From NCBI GenBank assembly GCA_029948255.1, contig JALIZF010001790.1, positions 186,001 to 250,000 on the forward strand: a stretch of 64,000 nt of DNA. The letters run 5' to 3'. This document shows, in pieces, positions 1 through 11,674 of the stretch (positions are counted from its first letter, which is position 1; every line of letters begins with the position of its first letter). This stretch comes from Telmatactis stephensoni (Eukaryota > Cnidaria > Anthozoa > Actiniaria > Isophelliidae). The notes under the pieces were generated by a model. The model worked only from the letters and a program-made list of their open reading frames with translations. It was not told where the DNA came from and ran no database searches. The position numbers were made by a program, and so were the translations under genes.

Positions 1-276
1 TACTCTTGGACACGATGATCCGAAGTGAATACGTTGAGGAGTTGTGTCTCCACATTGGCCACTCGTGTGGGCTCCATGACGCTCCCGTACACAAACCCTG
101 TGGGGGCGACCTCGGTGGAGGACATGGGTTGAGACTCCCCATGAATCCAACTGTCTTGACCGTAGGGGATGATTTTGGTGCGAATGGTGGACGAACCCAC
201 TTTGACACTGTTGCGTTCTTTGCGTGTCGTCTTTGTTTTCGTATCGTTTTTCGATGGTCTGTTTCTGATCTCGGGT
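1..276 (-). CDS. Partial reading frame at edge of a Polinton-like element
   Basis: A minus-strand frame stays open from the terminal repeat to the left edge of the window and continues beyond it. The translation is protein-like (basic and Ser/Thr-rich at first, then a more ordinary composition) but I do not recognise a family. No ATG lies near the start of the frame, so the true start may be internal or the frame may be the later part of a spliced gene. The plus-strand frame over the same DNA is longer but looks like a shadow. It would be the terminal gene of the element whose 33-bp end follows, read inward from that end. Confidence 0.3.
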
Positions 277-309
277 GGCCCTGCGCACGGAGTTGGTGTA
301 CACAAACGT
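277..309 (+). repeat. 33-bp terminal repeat of Polinton-like element, copy 1
   Basis: These 33 bases, from GGCCCTGCGCACGG to TACACAAACGT, recur exactly in inverse orientation at 12995-13027, after which the sequences diverge. At each site the element lies on the GGCC side, so both copies read outward as element ends. That is how terminal inverted repeats of two neighbouring elements, or of one family, would appear. The length is short for a Polinton, whose terminal repeats usually run to 100 bp or more. Confidence 0.55.
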
Positions 310-1862
310 TACATTGCCGTAAACGACAAAATTCAATTAAATATTGTTTTAAAAATGCTCGTGTTTACGATTACTTTCACCAATATCATCGATATTTACA
401 TAGTTTTGTTGGAAATTTTATATAGTTTCTTAACTATTAAAACTTTTTTCTTGTAAAAGAACGAAAGGAGAAATTATTAAAGCAATCAATCTAAGTGATG
501 TCAGGTAATTTTTGGTACCTTGAATAAGCCAAAATTTTCATCGTACGAATCGCGCTCAATCGTGCCCGACGAACAGCAAGTTTTGCCTGTTTTTCGTGTT
601 TTGCCTCGCGCCCTTTTTGCCTTTCTTGCTGTATTTGCTCTCGCGTTTTTTGCTTTTGCAAATCGTGCTCGATCAAGCTCGTGACTGGTCGATCGTTAGT
701 GAAGCTTGTCTCTGGAGAATTACGGTAACCTTGGCAGGTGCATTGAAGGTAAGCAATAATTATATAATTTCTTAATTTAGAAAATAGTGAAAATTATATG
801 TAAAATACTAGCATGTGATCAGAGCACACCGGTACGAATTACTAGTCTATACAGCCGAAATCGTTGTATCGCCACTTCAGCGTCTTTTCTGATCCGTCCA
901 TCATGCTTGGGGGCAGAGGTTACGTGAATTAATCGTTCATTGATTTGTTGATAAGAAATAAGCTAAAGAATGAGTGATTCACGGATCCAAAAAAAACCCA
1001 AAACAAAACAAAAAAAAACTGGAGGCCACGATGCAACAATTTCGGCTGTGAAAACAGAGGACCTTGAATTGATCTTGTACTTGCATTAACTTAACTATAA
1101 AATACCCGTTTGTAAAAGCGATGCATAAAATTTAAATAAAAATATTGTTCTAAGATCAGAACTATGTAATTCCATTGACGTATCAAAACGATTTTAATAC
1201 AAACCTGTAAAAAGTTCACAGATCGTACGGCCCATAGATCATTTCTTCTTCAGTTTGTTCGATAAACTGAAGTTGGCTTCGATTCTCAATGGTTCCTCTT
1301 CAATTCAGTGGTAAATAAAGGATTTCATTGGGAGAACTTCCCAAAAGAAATATTTCTACGAATATTTAAAAGCAACAAATCATCTAGGACATCTGACGAT
1401 GAACATGAATTCTCATTTCGGCTGCAGCAAGTCAGAAGCCATATTTGTGACAATCCGAAAGGCACAGGAAACCCACGCTGATAATTTGATCACAATGCGA
1501 AATTAAAAAATTGTTGATAATTATAACGTAAAAAAACTTATACTTGTTGAATAAAACAATTATGCCGAAATTATCACTGATGATAAATGTTTTCTGTTAG
1601 GATGTCTAAAAGGCACAAGCTTAAGCAATGGAAGTGTGCCCTCGTTCTTTTCATAACAACCAAAGAAGTGGGAATAATCAAAACGAAATCCATTTTAGAA
1701 GGTTATAAATCAAATATTTGTAAAAATGGATACGTCAGAACAGACTGGGAAGGCGACAGCTACCTCGCAAGAATTCTTAGCTTGGCAGGTATTGTTTCTA
1801 TATTCATAGCTTATTAGCCAAGAACTCTCATCAGGAATGACGTCATCACGTGCCGTCATAGC
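310..1862. other. Non-coding stretch, no gene recognised
   Basis: AT-rich sequence without a convincing gene. A 61-residue minus-strand frame at 491-676 is rich in Lys, Arg and Gln and could be a coiled-coil exon or chance. A 21-bp inverted repeat (851-871 against 1029-1049, two mismatches) flanks about 160 bp and may mark a small foldback element. Confidence 0.4.
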
Positions 1863-1998
1863 TAATAATAATAATAATAATCGCATTTATTTAAGCACGA
1901 TAGATTGATACGCAGCATAGCTCACGTGGTATATAACGTAATCTAACTAAATCTAAAAGGAGTTACAATATATATTGTAGGACTCAAGAGATCAAAAC

Positions 1999-2033
<35 letters not shown>

Positions 2034-2656
2034 TTCAAAATTAAAATTACAACTGATTGATCAATAACCTAGATATATTTATAAATTTGACGACTAACAG
2101 AATGAAATTAGTCGCTTATATTACTACAAGTAATATATGTTACCAATCAAAAATTATATCAGACAGTAATTATGTTTGGCGTTTTTTAACAGCGCATTTG
2201 AATGCGCGCAAATTGTCAATTGATCTAGTAGGATTATCTAATAAGTTCCATCGGACAGCTCCGTGATAGGAAATTGACTTCAGTGTTTGGTTTTGGTACT
2301 TTGATTGTCATTTTCTTTCTTAAATCATACTTGGAGCTGCTCTTAGTAAGTACCTCCTGCAAGGGGACAGGAGAGTTGCCATGGTTACAGTTGACGGTCA
2401 ACCCCAGCAGTCTTTCCTCATAAGTGCTCTCAATAGTTCTCCAATGTACTTTAGCCAGGACTTCCTCACTTGGGGTGTACCAGTCAAGATGATGTATGAT
2501 CTTTGCAGCACGCACATGGATGTGCTCGAGATCGGCGAGAAGAGTTTTTCCACATGACCCCCATACCACGAGACCATAAGTGACAGATGGTAGAATCACT
2601 TTGAAGTAAAAATCTTCTCTGGCTTGGGTTGGTGGGAAGTACAGTAGAAGCTAATT
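1863..2656 (-). pseudogene. 5'-truncated LINE (non-LTR retrotransposon) fragment
   Basis: The frame at 2234-2599, continuing upstream to about 2650, encodes the C-terminal end of a LINE reverse transcriptase. It has the typical ILPSVTYGLVVWG stretch, followed by a region around HVRAAKIIH found after the RT domain of CR1/L2-like elements. The catalytic RT core is absent. Downstream on the minus strand an AT-rich tail contains a (TA)n tract at about 2002-2032 and ends at 1863 in a short (TTA)n array, as in CR1-like 3' ends. It is a dead 5'-truncated copy. The exact clade is not determined. Confidence 0.6.
2002..2032. repeat. (TA)n microsatellite
   Basis: About 15 TA units in the 3' region of the LINE fragment. 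Confidence 0.85.
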
Positions 2657-3009
2657 TGCATATTCAGAAAAAATGATTCAACTACTTTTGTTTAGGGCTT
2701 ATGCTTCCAAATTAAACACAATTATCCAGAAATATGAGGTGCATAAAAATAATGCGTTTAGCAAAAGACCAAAAGGTTAACAAATTATGAATGGTTTTGG
2801 GTCCTCCACAGCACTTAAATAACCATAATTTTGCCCCAGTTAGTCCGAACGCCAAATCTATGCTTGTTCTTAAGGACAATGTCCTGATATAAATATTTCT
2901 ATAAGAGAAAAATGAATTTTTGAATCGTTTTCTTTTACGAATATGCAAATTATTAGGTGTCACGTGATAACGTCATTTTTGTTATATTTTAGACAACGAA
3001 TACAACCTA

Positions 3010-4047
3010 ATGGAGAAGGAGAAGAGTGCTCTGAAGTCACTTAAAGATGGGGTATTAATGACAGAGGAAGACCGTCTAAAGGCAACCAGTGATTCTGACC
3101 CAGGGATACAAGACTCGCCAATGCCTGTTGCTGCGACGTGTCCTGCTCCAACTCTTGCCGACACAGGGATTCAACACACGCCAATGCCTGTTGCTGCGAC
3201 GTGTCCTGCTCCAACTCTAGTTGCCGACACAGGGATACAACACACGCCAATGCCTGTTGCTGCGACGTGTCCTGCTCCAATACATGCCGTGCTGTCAGAC
3301 ATTAATGGCATACTCCACAACATTGATTCCAATCTCAATAACATGTTCACTAACCTGAATGATCTTCTTGCTAACCAGTCCAAAATAATCGACCTTCTTC
3401 AAACTAATCAGACTGATGCAACAACCAACACACAAGCATCTCTTATGCCGAGCTTCGCAGACCTCGTACAACAGATTCCAGTGCAGCCTACACCCATACC
3501 ATCAACATCAGCCACATCCACGCCTCAGTCTCAGATGTTTCCGCCGCTAATTCCTAGTTCACTTCCGTTCGTGTTTTCCAAGCCGTCATGGAACGCTGAT
3601 GTTAGTGCTACGGGTGATGTGTTTGAGCTTCCTGAATCCTGCCTAATACATCCCACATCTCAGCCTCCTGAACTTCCAACTACCTTCAAGAGTGACCACT
3701 CACCTCTCTCTGCTAACACCACAACTGATCACCTAACACCTCATCCACGACCACGTACATATCCAGAAGAAAGCCTTGTGGCAGATTTATTCCGCTGTAA
3801 AACTAAGTATAATTTTTGCGTTTCACTTCTAAAGCGACTCTATCCTAACAACGATGATTTAATTAATGTCAGCGTAAATGGGGGCAACAACAAAAAACCC
3901 TTGAATCCTACTGCCCGGAACTACATATATTCTGCCTTTTTCCAATATAACCCTACTCCAGAGGTAAATAAGGCCGCAGAGTGGCAAAAATGCACCAACG
4001 CTCTCAACGCACATTTGTGCAAATACGTGAACAGATCCAGAAAATAG
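3010..4047 (+). CDS. 345-residue protein with tandem repeats and possible BEN-like C-terminal domain
   Basis: This single-exon frame starts at the first ATG and encodes 345 residues. Residues about 35-95 contain three copies of a roughly 21-residue unit with the core PMPVAATCPAP. The middle (about 100-240) is Asn-rich, then Pro/Ser/Thr-rich and probably disordered, with an Asn/Leu/Ile heptad-like segment (about 95-130) that could be a short coiled coil. The last 90 residues are compact: LLKRLYP, then a KKPLNPTARNYIYSAFF stretch and a final Trp-x2-Cys segment. This spacing resembles BEN domains, which act in DNA binding and chromatin silencing. The BEN call is from pattern only. It could be a host gene or the ORF of an unrecognised mobile element; antisense frames over the repeats are shadows. 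Confidence 0.5.
   Translation: MEKEKSALKSLKDGVLMTEEDRLKATSDSDPGIQDSPMPVAATCPAPTLADTGIQHTPMPVAATCPAPTLVADTGIQHTPMPVAATCPAPIHAVLSDINGILHNIDSNLNNMFTNLNDLLANQSKIIDLLQTNQTDATTNTQASLMPSFADLVQQIPVQPTPIPSTSATSTPQSQMFPPLIPSSLPFVFSKPSWNADVSATGDVFELPESCLIHPTSQPPELPTTFKSDHSPLSANTTTDHLTPHPRPRTYPEESLVADLFRCKTKYNFCVSLLKRLYPNNDDLINVSVNGGNNKKPLNPTARNYIYSAFFQYNPTPEVNKAAEWQKCTNALNAHLCKYVNRSRK
3118..3280 (+). repeat. Three tandem in-frame coding repeats (63-66 bp)
   Basis: An identical 34-base core (CCAATGCCTGTTGCTGCGAC onward) begins at 3118, 3181 and 3247. The spacings of 63 and 66 bp are multiples of three, so copy number can change without breaking the frame. The near identity suggests recent expansion. Confidence 0.85.
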
Positions 4048-4447
4048 TGATGTTAAGGCTTTTTATATTTACAAAGGATGTTGACGATCTTTTTAGCTTT
4101 TATATAGCTTATTTATATAACTTATTTATTTACATAACTTATTCATACATTTAGCTTTTAAATTAATAATGAAAGCCTTACAATAATTTTAACCTTTTAT
4201 ATATTTGAGCAAGAAATCAGTGTAAGATTTTAGATTTACATTTCATAATAACTTGAATTAGGTATTTAGATTTATTGAGCAAGGATTTGTATTCACATAT
4301 TTCAAGAGGTCATTTTAACAATTGTAAAGAAAAGAAGAAAAGAAAGGGTATTTTTATTAAAACTTTTACAAATTTATTTGATGACAACATAATATTTCTA
4401 CTTACCCATGCAGTCAGAGAACCGACCGTCCTGTAGCCGGGTCTATC

Positions 4448-4746
<299 letters not shown>

Positions 4747-5477
4747 GGCCCTGTTACACGGTGCAATTTTTCTTGCAACTTGCAACGCAATGCTGATGAA
4801 AGCATAGCATTGCAAGTTGCAGGTAAGATGTCCAACGCGCGCAACTTGCAATGCAACGCTTTCATAGCCTGTGATAAAAAAGGACGTGTTAGACTTTCTT
4901 CTTCAGGCCACTCCGGTTGTTGTGCCTGTTTAAGGCTCTTTATGATTTCTTCTCTTAAGAAAGACGTGTTCGTAAAATTCCCACTGGCTCTCATAACATT
5001 CTTGCTCTTATTCACGTTTGATTTGTTCTTACCGAGTGCAACATTTTTCTCAACTGGTCTTCTGAAAGGTTTAAAAGCTCACACAACTCTTGAGTAGCAT
5101 GTTGTTTCTCAAGTTTGGTCCAACTACCATCAGTTTTCCATAAACACGTTCTCTCTTTGAACGCAATCAGAAGTTCAATGTTTTATTTGTCCGCCATCTT
5201 GGATTTGCCGGCGACAAGGATAAGCTGCTCTCTGATTGCTCAATTGCGTGTGTTTACGATAGCGCTTGCATTGCAAGTTGCTGGATAGATGTTACACGTT
5301 GCAACTTGCTTCGCAACTTTGCGAAAAGTAGAAGGCTGCTCAACTTTTTCTGCAACTTGCAACGTTGCATTGCAAGTTGCAGAGAGGGGATGTTACACGC
5401 GCAATCTCTTCTGCAACTTGCAACGCAACGCCATTGCGTTGCAAGTTGCAAGAAAAATTGCACCGTGTAACAGGGCC
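4747..5477. mobile_element. Non-autonomous DNA transposon (MITE-like) with 46-bp TIRs
   Basis: The ends are exact inverted repeats of about 46 bp: 4747-4792 begins GGCCCTGTTACACGGTGCAA and 5432-5477 is its reverse complement. Subterminal regions hold many copies of a palindromic motif close to GCAACTTGCAACGCAATG in both orientations, which look like multiple transposase-binding sites. The 731 bp contain no credible gene. The insertion is in the AAAG array, which hides the target-site duplication, so the superfamily cannot be assigned. Confidence 0.75.
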
Positions 5478-5669
5478 TAAAGAAAGGGAAAAACGTGATG
5501 TATACACTCAAAAGACAGCAAAGCACGATCAAATTCGATTTAACCTTATCATAACGTAGACGGTACTCAATATCTAATACTTATTTTACTCATTAAGTAA
5601 TGTGTAGACTTTACAGTTTGCATGGGTTAAGTGCGTGAATTCTTAATGCTTTATATTCTGATTCTGTAG

Positions 5670-6913
5670 AATACATAGGACATGAAAAGGACATCCTAGA
5701 AAAGACACAGACGGAAGCATTCCATGAGTTCAAACAAAAGTAAGTTTCCTGATATTAAAATGGGGCAAAGATACTTTGAAACATGCAAGCCCATTTTTGT
5801 AATACCGGCGAGATTAAAGGACAGGAATTCTTGTTGTTGCCGCAAGCATGTTGAAATGCAAATGTTATTTAAAAGTGTTATGGAATATCGAAAAAAATGT
5901 GTTTCCACTGTGGCCTTCAAAGATTACTCCCACCTTTCAGACATCATTGAGGATACACTGTGTCCAACAAGTGAATGATTAATGCACCATAAGAAAAACT
6001 GTTTAGAGAGAAACTGTAATAATTGTGGTGTGAAAAATGTTGAACGACTGCCAGAAGAGAGAGAGAACTCTAATAGTGCCAAGGTTAAATGGCAGAGATT
6101 TGAATGCGTCGAGATCGGAGGCAAGCGCAAACTTCAGATCGTTTTAAAAGAAACTCACTTTATTACGGACAAACACTGGTGTCCATCCATGTCACTGTTT
6201 TACACAGACATGCAACTGCTTCAGAAGCCGAGACTCCTTCAACTGTTGTTACAGAACATCCTTTCGTGATCTCGCCAGATACGCAGCACGATTCTCATGC
6301 TGTCCATCGCAACAGAGAGGTACTTGCTCGTTATTTAAAAGACATCGGGTGTAACATAGACGTGTTACATGAGTGGACTGATGGATGTTCTGCTCAGTAC
6401 AAAAGCAGACATTGCATGGGCGATGTTTCTTTTTCTGTACCTGATTTTGGCTTTCTGACCATACGCAACTACTTTGAAACATCCCATGCAAAGGGGCCCC
6501 AGGATGGAGCGGGAGCAAATATCAAATACAAGTGTGACATGGCTGTCATAAAGAGGCAAGTAATAATCCAAAATGCTAAGGATTTATATGACTTTGTCGA
6601 GAAGGAATTCCAAGACCCTGCCCCAAGTCGCTTTCAATCCCAGAATGTTAGACTGAGACGACGAGTGTACTTCTACATTGATGACATCGAGCGAAACAGA
6701 CCGAATCGTCTCTTTAATGAAGTGGAAGGTAACAGATCGATACACAGCATTATTGGTGAAAATGCATCGGGGAAATCCTTGAAAACCAGGTCGCTCTCTT
6801 GTTACTGTTCATCCTGCCTGAATCAACAGTACGATTCGTGTGAAAATAAAGATTACGTACCGCAGTGGTCTATCCAAGAAATGACACCAGAGAAATACCG
6901 GAAATTTGAACCG
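5670..6913 (+). pseudogene. Broken inverted copy of the transposase-like gene at 7495-9732
   Basis: Frames at 5724-5978, 5982-6269 and 6104-6916 match, almost residue for residue, the middle of the minus-strand gene downstream. The first block has the Cys-rich RNSCCCRKHVEM segment, the second the HKKNCLERNCNNCG cluster, and the last the VLHEWTDGCSAQYK and FETSHAKGPQDG motifs. The copy has a 4-base insertion near 5743, a premature stop near 5977, an internal deletion near 6160 that removes the segment with the first acidic motif, and no C-terminal end. It forms one arm of a large inverted repeat of about 1.2 kb with 7495-9732. Confidence 0.75.
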
Positions 6914-6916
6914 TGA

Positions 6917-7494
6917 TTCGTACTTGACAGAAAAATGAAGTGTGACTCGTGATCAACTCCCCTTGTTCACGTCCTATGAATGCATTGTTTGCGCAAAAAA
7001 ATTTGAAAACCAGATCAATCTCGTGTTATAATCAACAGTACGATTCGTGTGAAAATAAACATTACGTACCATAGTGGGTGATTTGGTTTTCTCTACCCGA
7101 GTTTGGCTTTTTGGCTTACGCAACTATGCTGATTCTAAAAATGAAAATAAAACGGGTGTTCCGAACTCGTTTTCGAGATAATCGTCGTTGGATAGATTCC
7201 TGTTTACGATTTTTTTTCCAAGAATTGCTCAACCAGAAGCGATTAGAAAATTTTTTACAATCGGAAATAATTGCTAATAGAATATTCTGTAGACAAAAAC
7301 ATTTTTTTTTAAAAACACTTTTATTGACGATCTTTTTAAAAGTCACTAGAAAGGTATTTATATTGTAACAAAAAAGCGTTCAACTTTATTGAACTAAAAT
7401 CTTTTGTATAGGACTTATGTGTTAATATATGCTCTTCGTTTTGAAAAATGTTCACGTACGTTGTACTCTGTAGTACTTTTTTAAAGTTCAACGT
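6917..7494. other. Spacer between inverted copies, with a diverged partial duplicate
   Basis: Mostly AT-rich spacer. About 6997-7076 is a diverged short duplicate of the Cys-rich segment upstream (around 6780-6870), and 7080-7130 loosely repeats the segment near 6440-6475. This third, degenerate copy indicates repeated rearrangement. No intact gene is seen. Confidence 0.5.
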
Positions 7495-10356
7495 TCAAAA
7501 TCCTTCAAGCGAACCAAGAATTTCCTCGTGAAGCCTCAGTGGTATTATGTATTGATTACTGGTATCTTGTTCAATATCTTGACAAATGTAACGAACAGTT
7601 GCTGCATATACAATTGCAAATTTATTTTGCACGACTTTGTAAATCTGATTAGCAGGATTTCTTACTACTTTCTCTAGAAAGAGTCCTTTCAACACTTTAG
7701 CGCCTGCTGGGTAACTGCATCCCCATTTATCCCTTGTAAGGTGTTCTAAAATTTCTGGCCCATCAGATGACACTTTAAGAAGATAATAATCCTCGTCGCT
7801 GTCCCCCGAGGCAATTGCTACGACGGAGTCCTTGCAAGCCATGTCAGCAATCTGCAGAATGTAGTCTTCGAAATTAGATCTCGTGATTCTCTGGTCACCG
7901 TAGCCTCTCTCTGGTGTCATTTCTTGGATAGACCACTGCGGTACGTAATCTTTATTTTCACACGAATCGTACTGTTGATTCAGGCAGGATGAACAGTAAC
8001 AAGAGAGCGACCTGGTTTTCAAGGATTTCCCCGATGCATTTTCACCAATAATGCTGTGTATCGATCTGTTACCTTCCACTTCATTAAAGAGACGATTCGG
8101 TCTGTTTCGCTCGATGTCATCAATGTAGAAGTACACTCGTCGTCTCAGTCTAACATTCTGGGATTGAAAGCGACTTGGGGCAGGGTCTTGGAATTCCTTC
8201 TCGACAAAGTCATATAAATCCTTAGCATTTTGGATTATTACTTGCCTCTTTATGACAGCCATGTCACACTTGTATTTGATATTTGCTCCCGCTCCATCCT
8301 GGGGCCCCTTTGCATGGGATGTTTCAAAGTAGTTGCGTATGGTCAGAAAGCCAAAATCAGGTACAGAAAAAGAAACATCGCCCATGCAATGTCTGCTTTT
8401 GTACTGAGCAGAACATCCATCAGTCCACTCATGTAACACGTCTATGTTACACCCGATGTCTTTTAAATAACGAGCAAGTACCTCTCTGTTGCGATGGACA
8501 GCATGAGAATCGTGCTGCGTATCTGGCGAGATCACGAAAAGATGTTCTGTAACAACAGTTGAAGGAGGCTCGGCTTCTGAAGCAGTTGCATGTCTGTGTA
8601 AAACAGTGACATGGATGGACACCTGTGTTTGTCCGTAATAAAGTGACTGAACCTGGTCCTGGTGCTGACAGTTATAATTCTCCGAGTAATCATGGATGGC
8701 ACAAGCGTGGTTTGGAGGAAGATTCTCAATTAATCTCGACATTTGGGAGTGTTGCCAGTTGGCACGGAACTGGTGCGCCGGAAATTTCTCTAGCAGTTGT
8801 AAGAAATATTCAAACATTTCTTGGACGTGAGTTTCTTTTAAAACGATCTGAAGTTTGCGCTTGCCTCCGATCTCGACGTATTCAAATCTCTGCCATTTAA
8901 CCTTGGCACTTTGAGTGTTCTCTCTCTCTTCTGGCAGTCGTTCAACATTTTTCACACCACAATTATTACAGTTTCTCTCTAAACAGTTTTTCTTATGGTG
9001 CATGAATCCATCACTTGGACACAGTGTATCCTCAATGATGTCTGAAAGGTTGGAGTAATCTTTGAAGGCCACAGTGGAAACACATTTTTTTCGATATTCC
9101 ATGACACTTTTAAATAGCATTTGCATTTCAACATGCTTGCGACAACAACAAGAATTCCTGTCCTTTAATCTTGCCGGTATTACAAAAAAGGGCTTGCATG
9201 TTTCAAAGTATCTTTGCCCCATCTTAATATCCGGAAACTTTTGTTTGAACTCATGGAATGCTTCCGTCTGGGTCTTTTCCAGGATTTGCTTTTCATGCTC
9301 TATGTATTCTTTAGGAGCAATTCGCTGTTTAGCAACATCTTTTTTGTTACCAGTTGGGCGTGATATCCCTGGACTGCACCAGAAGTCATAGACCAATCTT
9401 CTCACTTCCTCAGGAGTGCTGTCTTTTCTTGTTTTTCTTTCAATTAATGTCCACGGGGTAAGGGTGGTAGTAGCGCTTCTTCTGTGTTGAAGGCTTTGGG
9501 CAATTCTTCTACGGTTTATGCCAAGTTGTGAGGCAATGTTTCGTTGTAATCCTTGACTTGCAACACTTTCGCCACAAAGCATGGATATGCCGACACTGAT
9601 TGCTGTCCTCGCGTCATCACTTCTCTTGTACTTCACTGTCGAAAGAGCGTCCCTGGTATCTTTTAAAATGGCTGTTGCTGATGTAACAGAATTTGTCAAC
9701 AGTTCTTTATTTAAAGCTTCTAGAATTTTCACCTTGAACATCAAAAGAAATAAAATCAACATTTGAGTTGAGCGTTGTAAGAACGTTTTATGTAAAATAT
9801 TTATTTGAGAGTTAGCACAGGTAGCTCAAGGTCACTATCTGTGATGAGTTACTGGTGCTAGGTGAAAGTCGGCAACTGAACCCCGAGGAAAATTACTGAA
9901 ACTCGGTCAGAGGATAACGAAAATATCAAGAAGACACTATGAGTATCTTTTTGAATGTTATTAAAATTTAAGGTGAAAAAGCGAGCGTTCAAAAGTCCCC
10001 CTATAATATATTCTTTGCAGTAAATCATCACAGATAGTGAGCTTGGGCTTCCTGTGGGTAGATAATTAATCCATCTATGGAACCTGCTTAAACAACAACA
10101 TTAAAAACTAAAACATTATTGCTATTATTACCTTCTTTTCTGGAGTATTTGGAAGCGATTCCTTTACACAATCTAAGGCCCTCTTAAAAGCAGTTCGATT
10201 GGAAAATGTTTGCTCCGAGACATCTTTAGTAGTCTTACTTGCTTCTTCAGTCCTCTTTTTTTCACGATACTTTCTTACACGTTCTCTGTTCAATTTTTTT
10301 TTCCGTTCTTTGGATTCTTCCAGTCTTTCCTTTCCTGTTTTCTTCCGTGACTCCAT
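7495..10356 (-). CDS. Two-exon gene, transposase-like family of unknown function
   Basis: I read this as two exons. Exon 1 (10132-10356) encodes 75 residues, Lys/Arg/Glu-rich, ending TPEKK directly before a GT donor. Exon 2 (7495-9732) begins after an AG acceptor and encodes about 745 residues. The 399-bp intron (9733-10131) falls between codons. Exon 2 has a Cys cluster (RNSCCCRKHVEM), a second cluster with HKKNCLERNCNNCG, then motifs I recall from a widespread invertebrate family: DYSENYNCQHQ, a TDG-Q-YK motif and FETSHAKGPQDG-G. Their spacing would suit an RNase H-fold transposase with acidic catalytic residues, but this is inference. The frame is intact, unlike its inverted neighbour. No terminal repeats were found, so it could be a transposase or a host gene derived from one. 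Confidence 0.65.
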
Positions 10357-10770
10357 ACCGACAGATGACTTTGAAGACTCATGATCAACACACGTACTTC
10401 TTTTCGTGGACTAGTGAATGTTTGAGCAAGAAATGCGCGTTGCGGCAAGAAAAGCGCATCGTGCGCGAAAAGTAATGCTCGATATGCACGAATATATGAT
10501 TATTACTAATGAAAAGATTCTAGCTAAATGTGTGAATTTTGATCTAGAAATCGCAAAAATCCTATTCGTTGCGTATTTTTTACACGATTAAAGCTTGGTT
10601 AAGTGCGTGGTTGTCAATTTGTTTGCTGCAAAAATAATCCTGTTTTTAGAAGGGCAAAATAGGCAAACAGTGCACGAAAAGCAGTGAATTAGGCAAAACT
10701 TGCTAAATTGAAAACCATGCGGTCAGTAATAATACGAAAATACATCTAGAAGGTAGCTGCAGTCATCAGT

Positions 10771-11511
10771 ATGCCACAAATTAGCGATTTGCCTAACGAG
10801 CTACTTTGCTCCATATTTGGCTTTTTGCCTTTTGTGGATTTAGTACGAACAGTGCCTTTAGTGTCTCGAAGGTGGAACGCCCTCGCAAAGACTAGTTCAG
10901 TGTGGATTCGAGTGTATGCAAGCTGCCAAAGGACTCTTACTCTAAAAAACTTGAATGATGTTGTTTTCCCTTTAACAAAGCATATTTCATTGGACGAATG
11001 TCTGAATTTAACTTGGAATGATATATGCATCGTTTTGGAGAAGTGTACAGTTTTACACACTTTAAGTTTTTCGTGGATCGGACACCGGAGCCTGGATCAA
11101 CAACCAGACAGGATTCCTGCCGATTTAACCGAAAGACTTAACATGAAGTATCTAAAATACTTGAACTTAAGTCATTGTAACATTGGCAGTTATCTTTTTC
11201 GGAAATTACCAGCTGCATGTCCAAACTTAGCTATTCTTATAATGGTGGCTACTAGTGGCTTATCTCATGACGACCTTCGACATTCGGGATTTAAGAATCA
11301 TGGAATGTTAAAGCTGTTTATCTTGGCTTATTCTTCCAGTTTGGGAAAGGATAAAATAGAAAACATGGAGACTATCCTAGAAGTTTTGCAGTACAGCAAA
11401 AGAAAGGTTTGTCTGGACATCACCGGCGTGAAGGTCAAAAAATATTTTTACGATGTAATACCCAAGTCAAGACTTCTAAAGCTGGAAGAATACCAACATC
11501 TATTGTTATGA
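10771..11511 (+). CDS. F-box protein with leucine-rich-repeat-like region
   Basis: A single-exon, 246-residue protein. Residues about 4-50 form a typical F-box: ISDLPNELLCSIFGFLPF, then VPLVSRRWNALA. F-box proteins bind SKP1 in SCF ubiquitin ligases and recruit substrates. The remainder has leucine-rich segments such as LKYLNLSHCNIG and LPAACPNLAIL, consistent with degenerate leucine-rich repeats for substrate binding, though fewer than in typical FBXL proteins. The start is the first ATG, just before the F-box. A canonical AATAAA lies about 160 bp after the stop. The absence of introns suggests a retrocopy or a compact single-exon gene. I cannot assign an orthologue. Confidence 0.8.
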   Translation: MPQISDLPNELLCSIFGFLPFVDLVRTVPLVSRRWNALAKTSSVWIRVYASCQRTLTLKNLNDVVFPLTKHISLDECLNLTWNDICIVLEKCTVLHTLSFSWIGHRSLDQQPDRIPADLTERLNMKYLKYLNLSHCNIGSYLFRKLPAACPNLAILIMVATSGLSHDDLRHSGFKNHGMLKLFILAYSSSLGKDKIENMETILEVLQYSKRKVCLDITGVKVKKYFYDVIPKSRLLKLEEYQHLLL

Positions 11512-11668
11512 CACAACGTTTTCATTGCCCTTATCTGTTCGTTTTTATCAAAAATGGTCTTCATTTCACAATAGCCCTTGTTATTTGTCGGGGTTCCTGT
11601 GGAACGCACGTGAGCATGTGTCAGAAGATCAAATTTAATGAAGCGTAAACTTGTTTGGAAATATTATG

Positions 11669-11674
11669 AATAAA
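11669..11674 (+). terminator. Polyadenylation signal AATAAA of the F-box gene
   Basis: AATAAA about 158 bp downstream of the F-box stop codon on the same strand. Position and orientation suit a 3' UTR signal. Confidence 0.6.

Noticed and set aside
2712..2963. 83-residue minus-strand frame
   Set aside because: No recognisable feature, no homologue in the window and AT-rich context.
3041..3383. Minus-strand frames over the tandem repeats (3041-3280, 3171-3383)
   Set aside because: They mirror the plus-strand repeats and lack other protein-like features; the plus frame is longer and ends in a compact domain.
5254..5559. Small frames in the right half of the inverted-repeat element
   Set aside because: They consist of the reiterated GCAACTTGCAA motif in translation.
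7078..7368. Small frames in the spacer between the inverted copies
   Set aside because: They arise from a degenerate partial duplicate of the transposase-like gene and AT-rich sequence.
10771..11511. Idea that the F-box gene belongs to the same ubiquitin module as the LTR-element RING and BTB-like genes
   Set aside because: It lies outside any recognised mobile element, on the other strand and over 18 kb away; proximity is probably coincidence.
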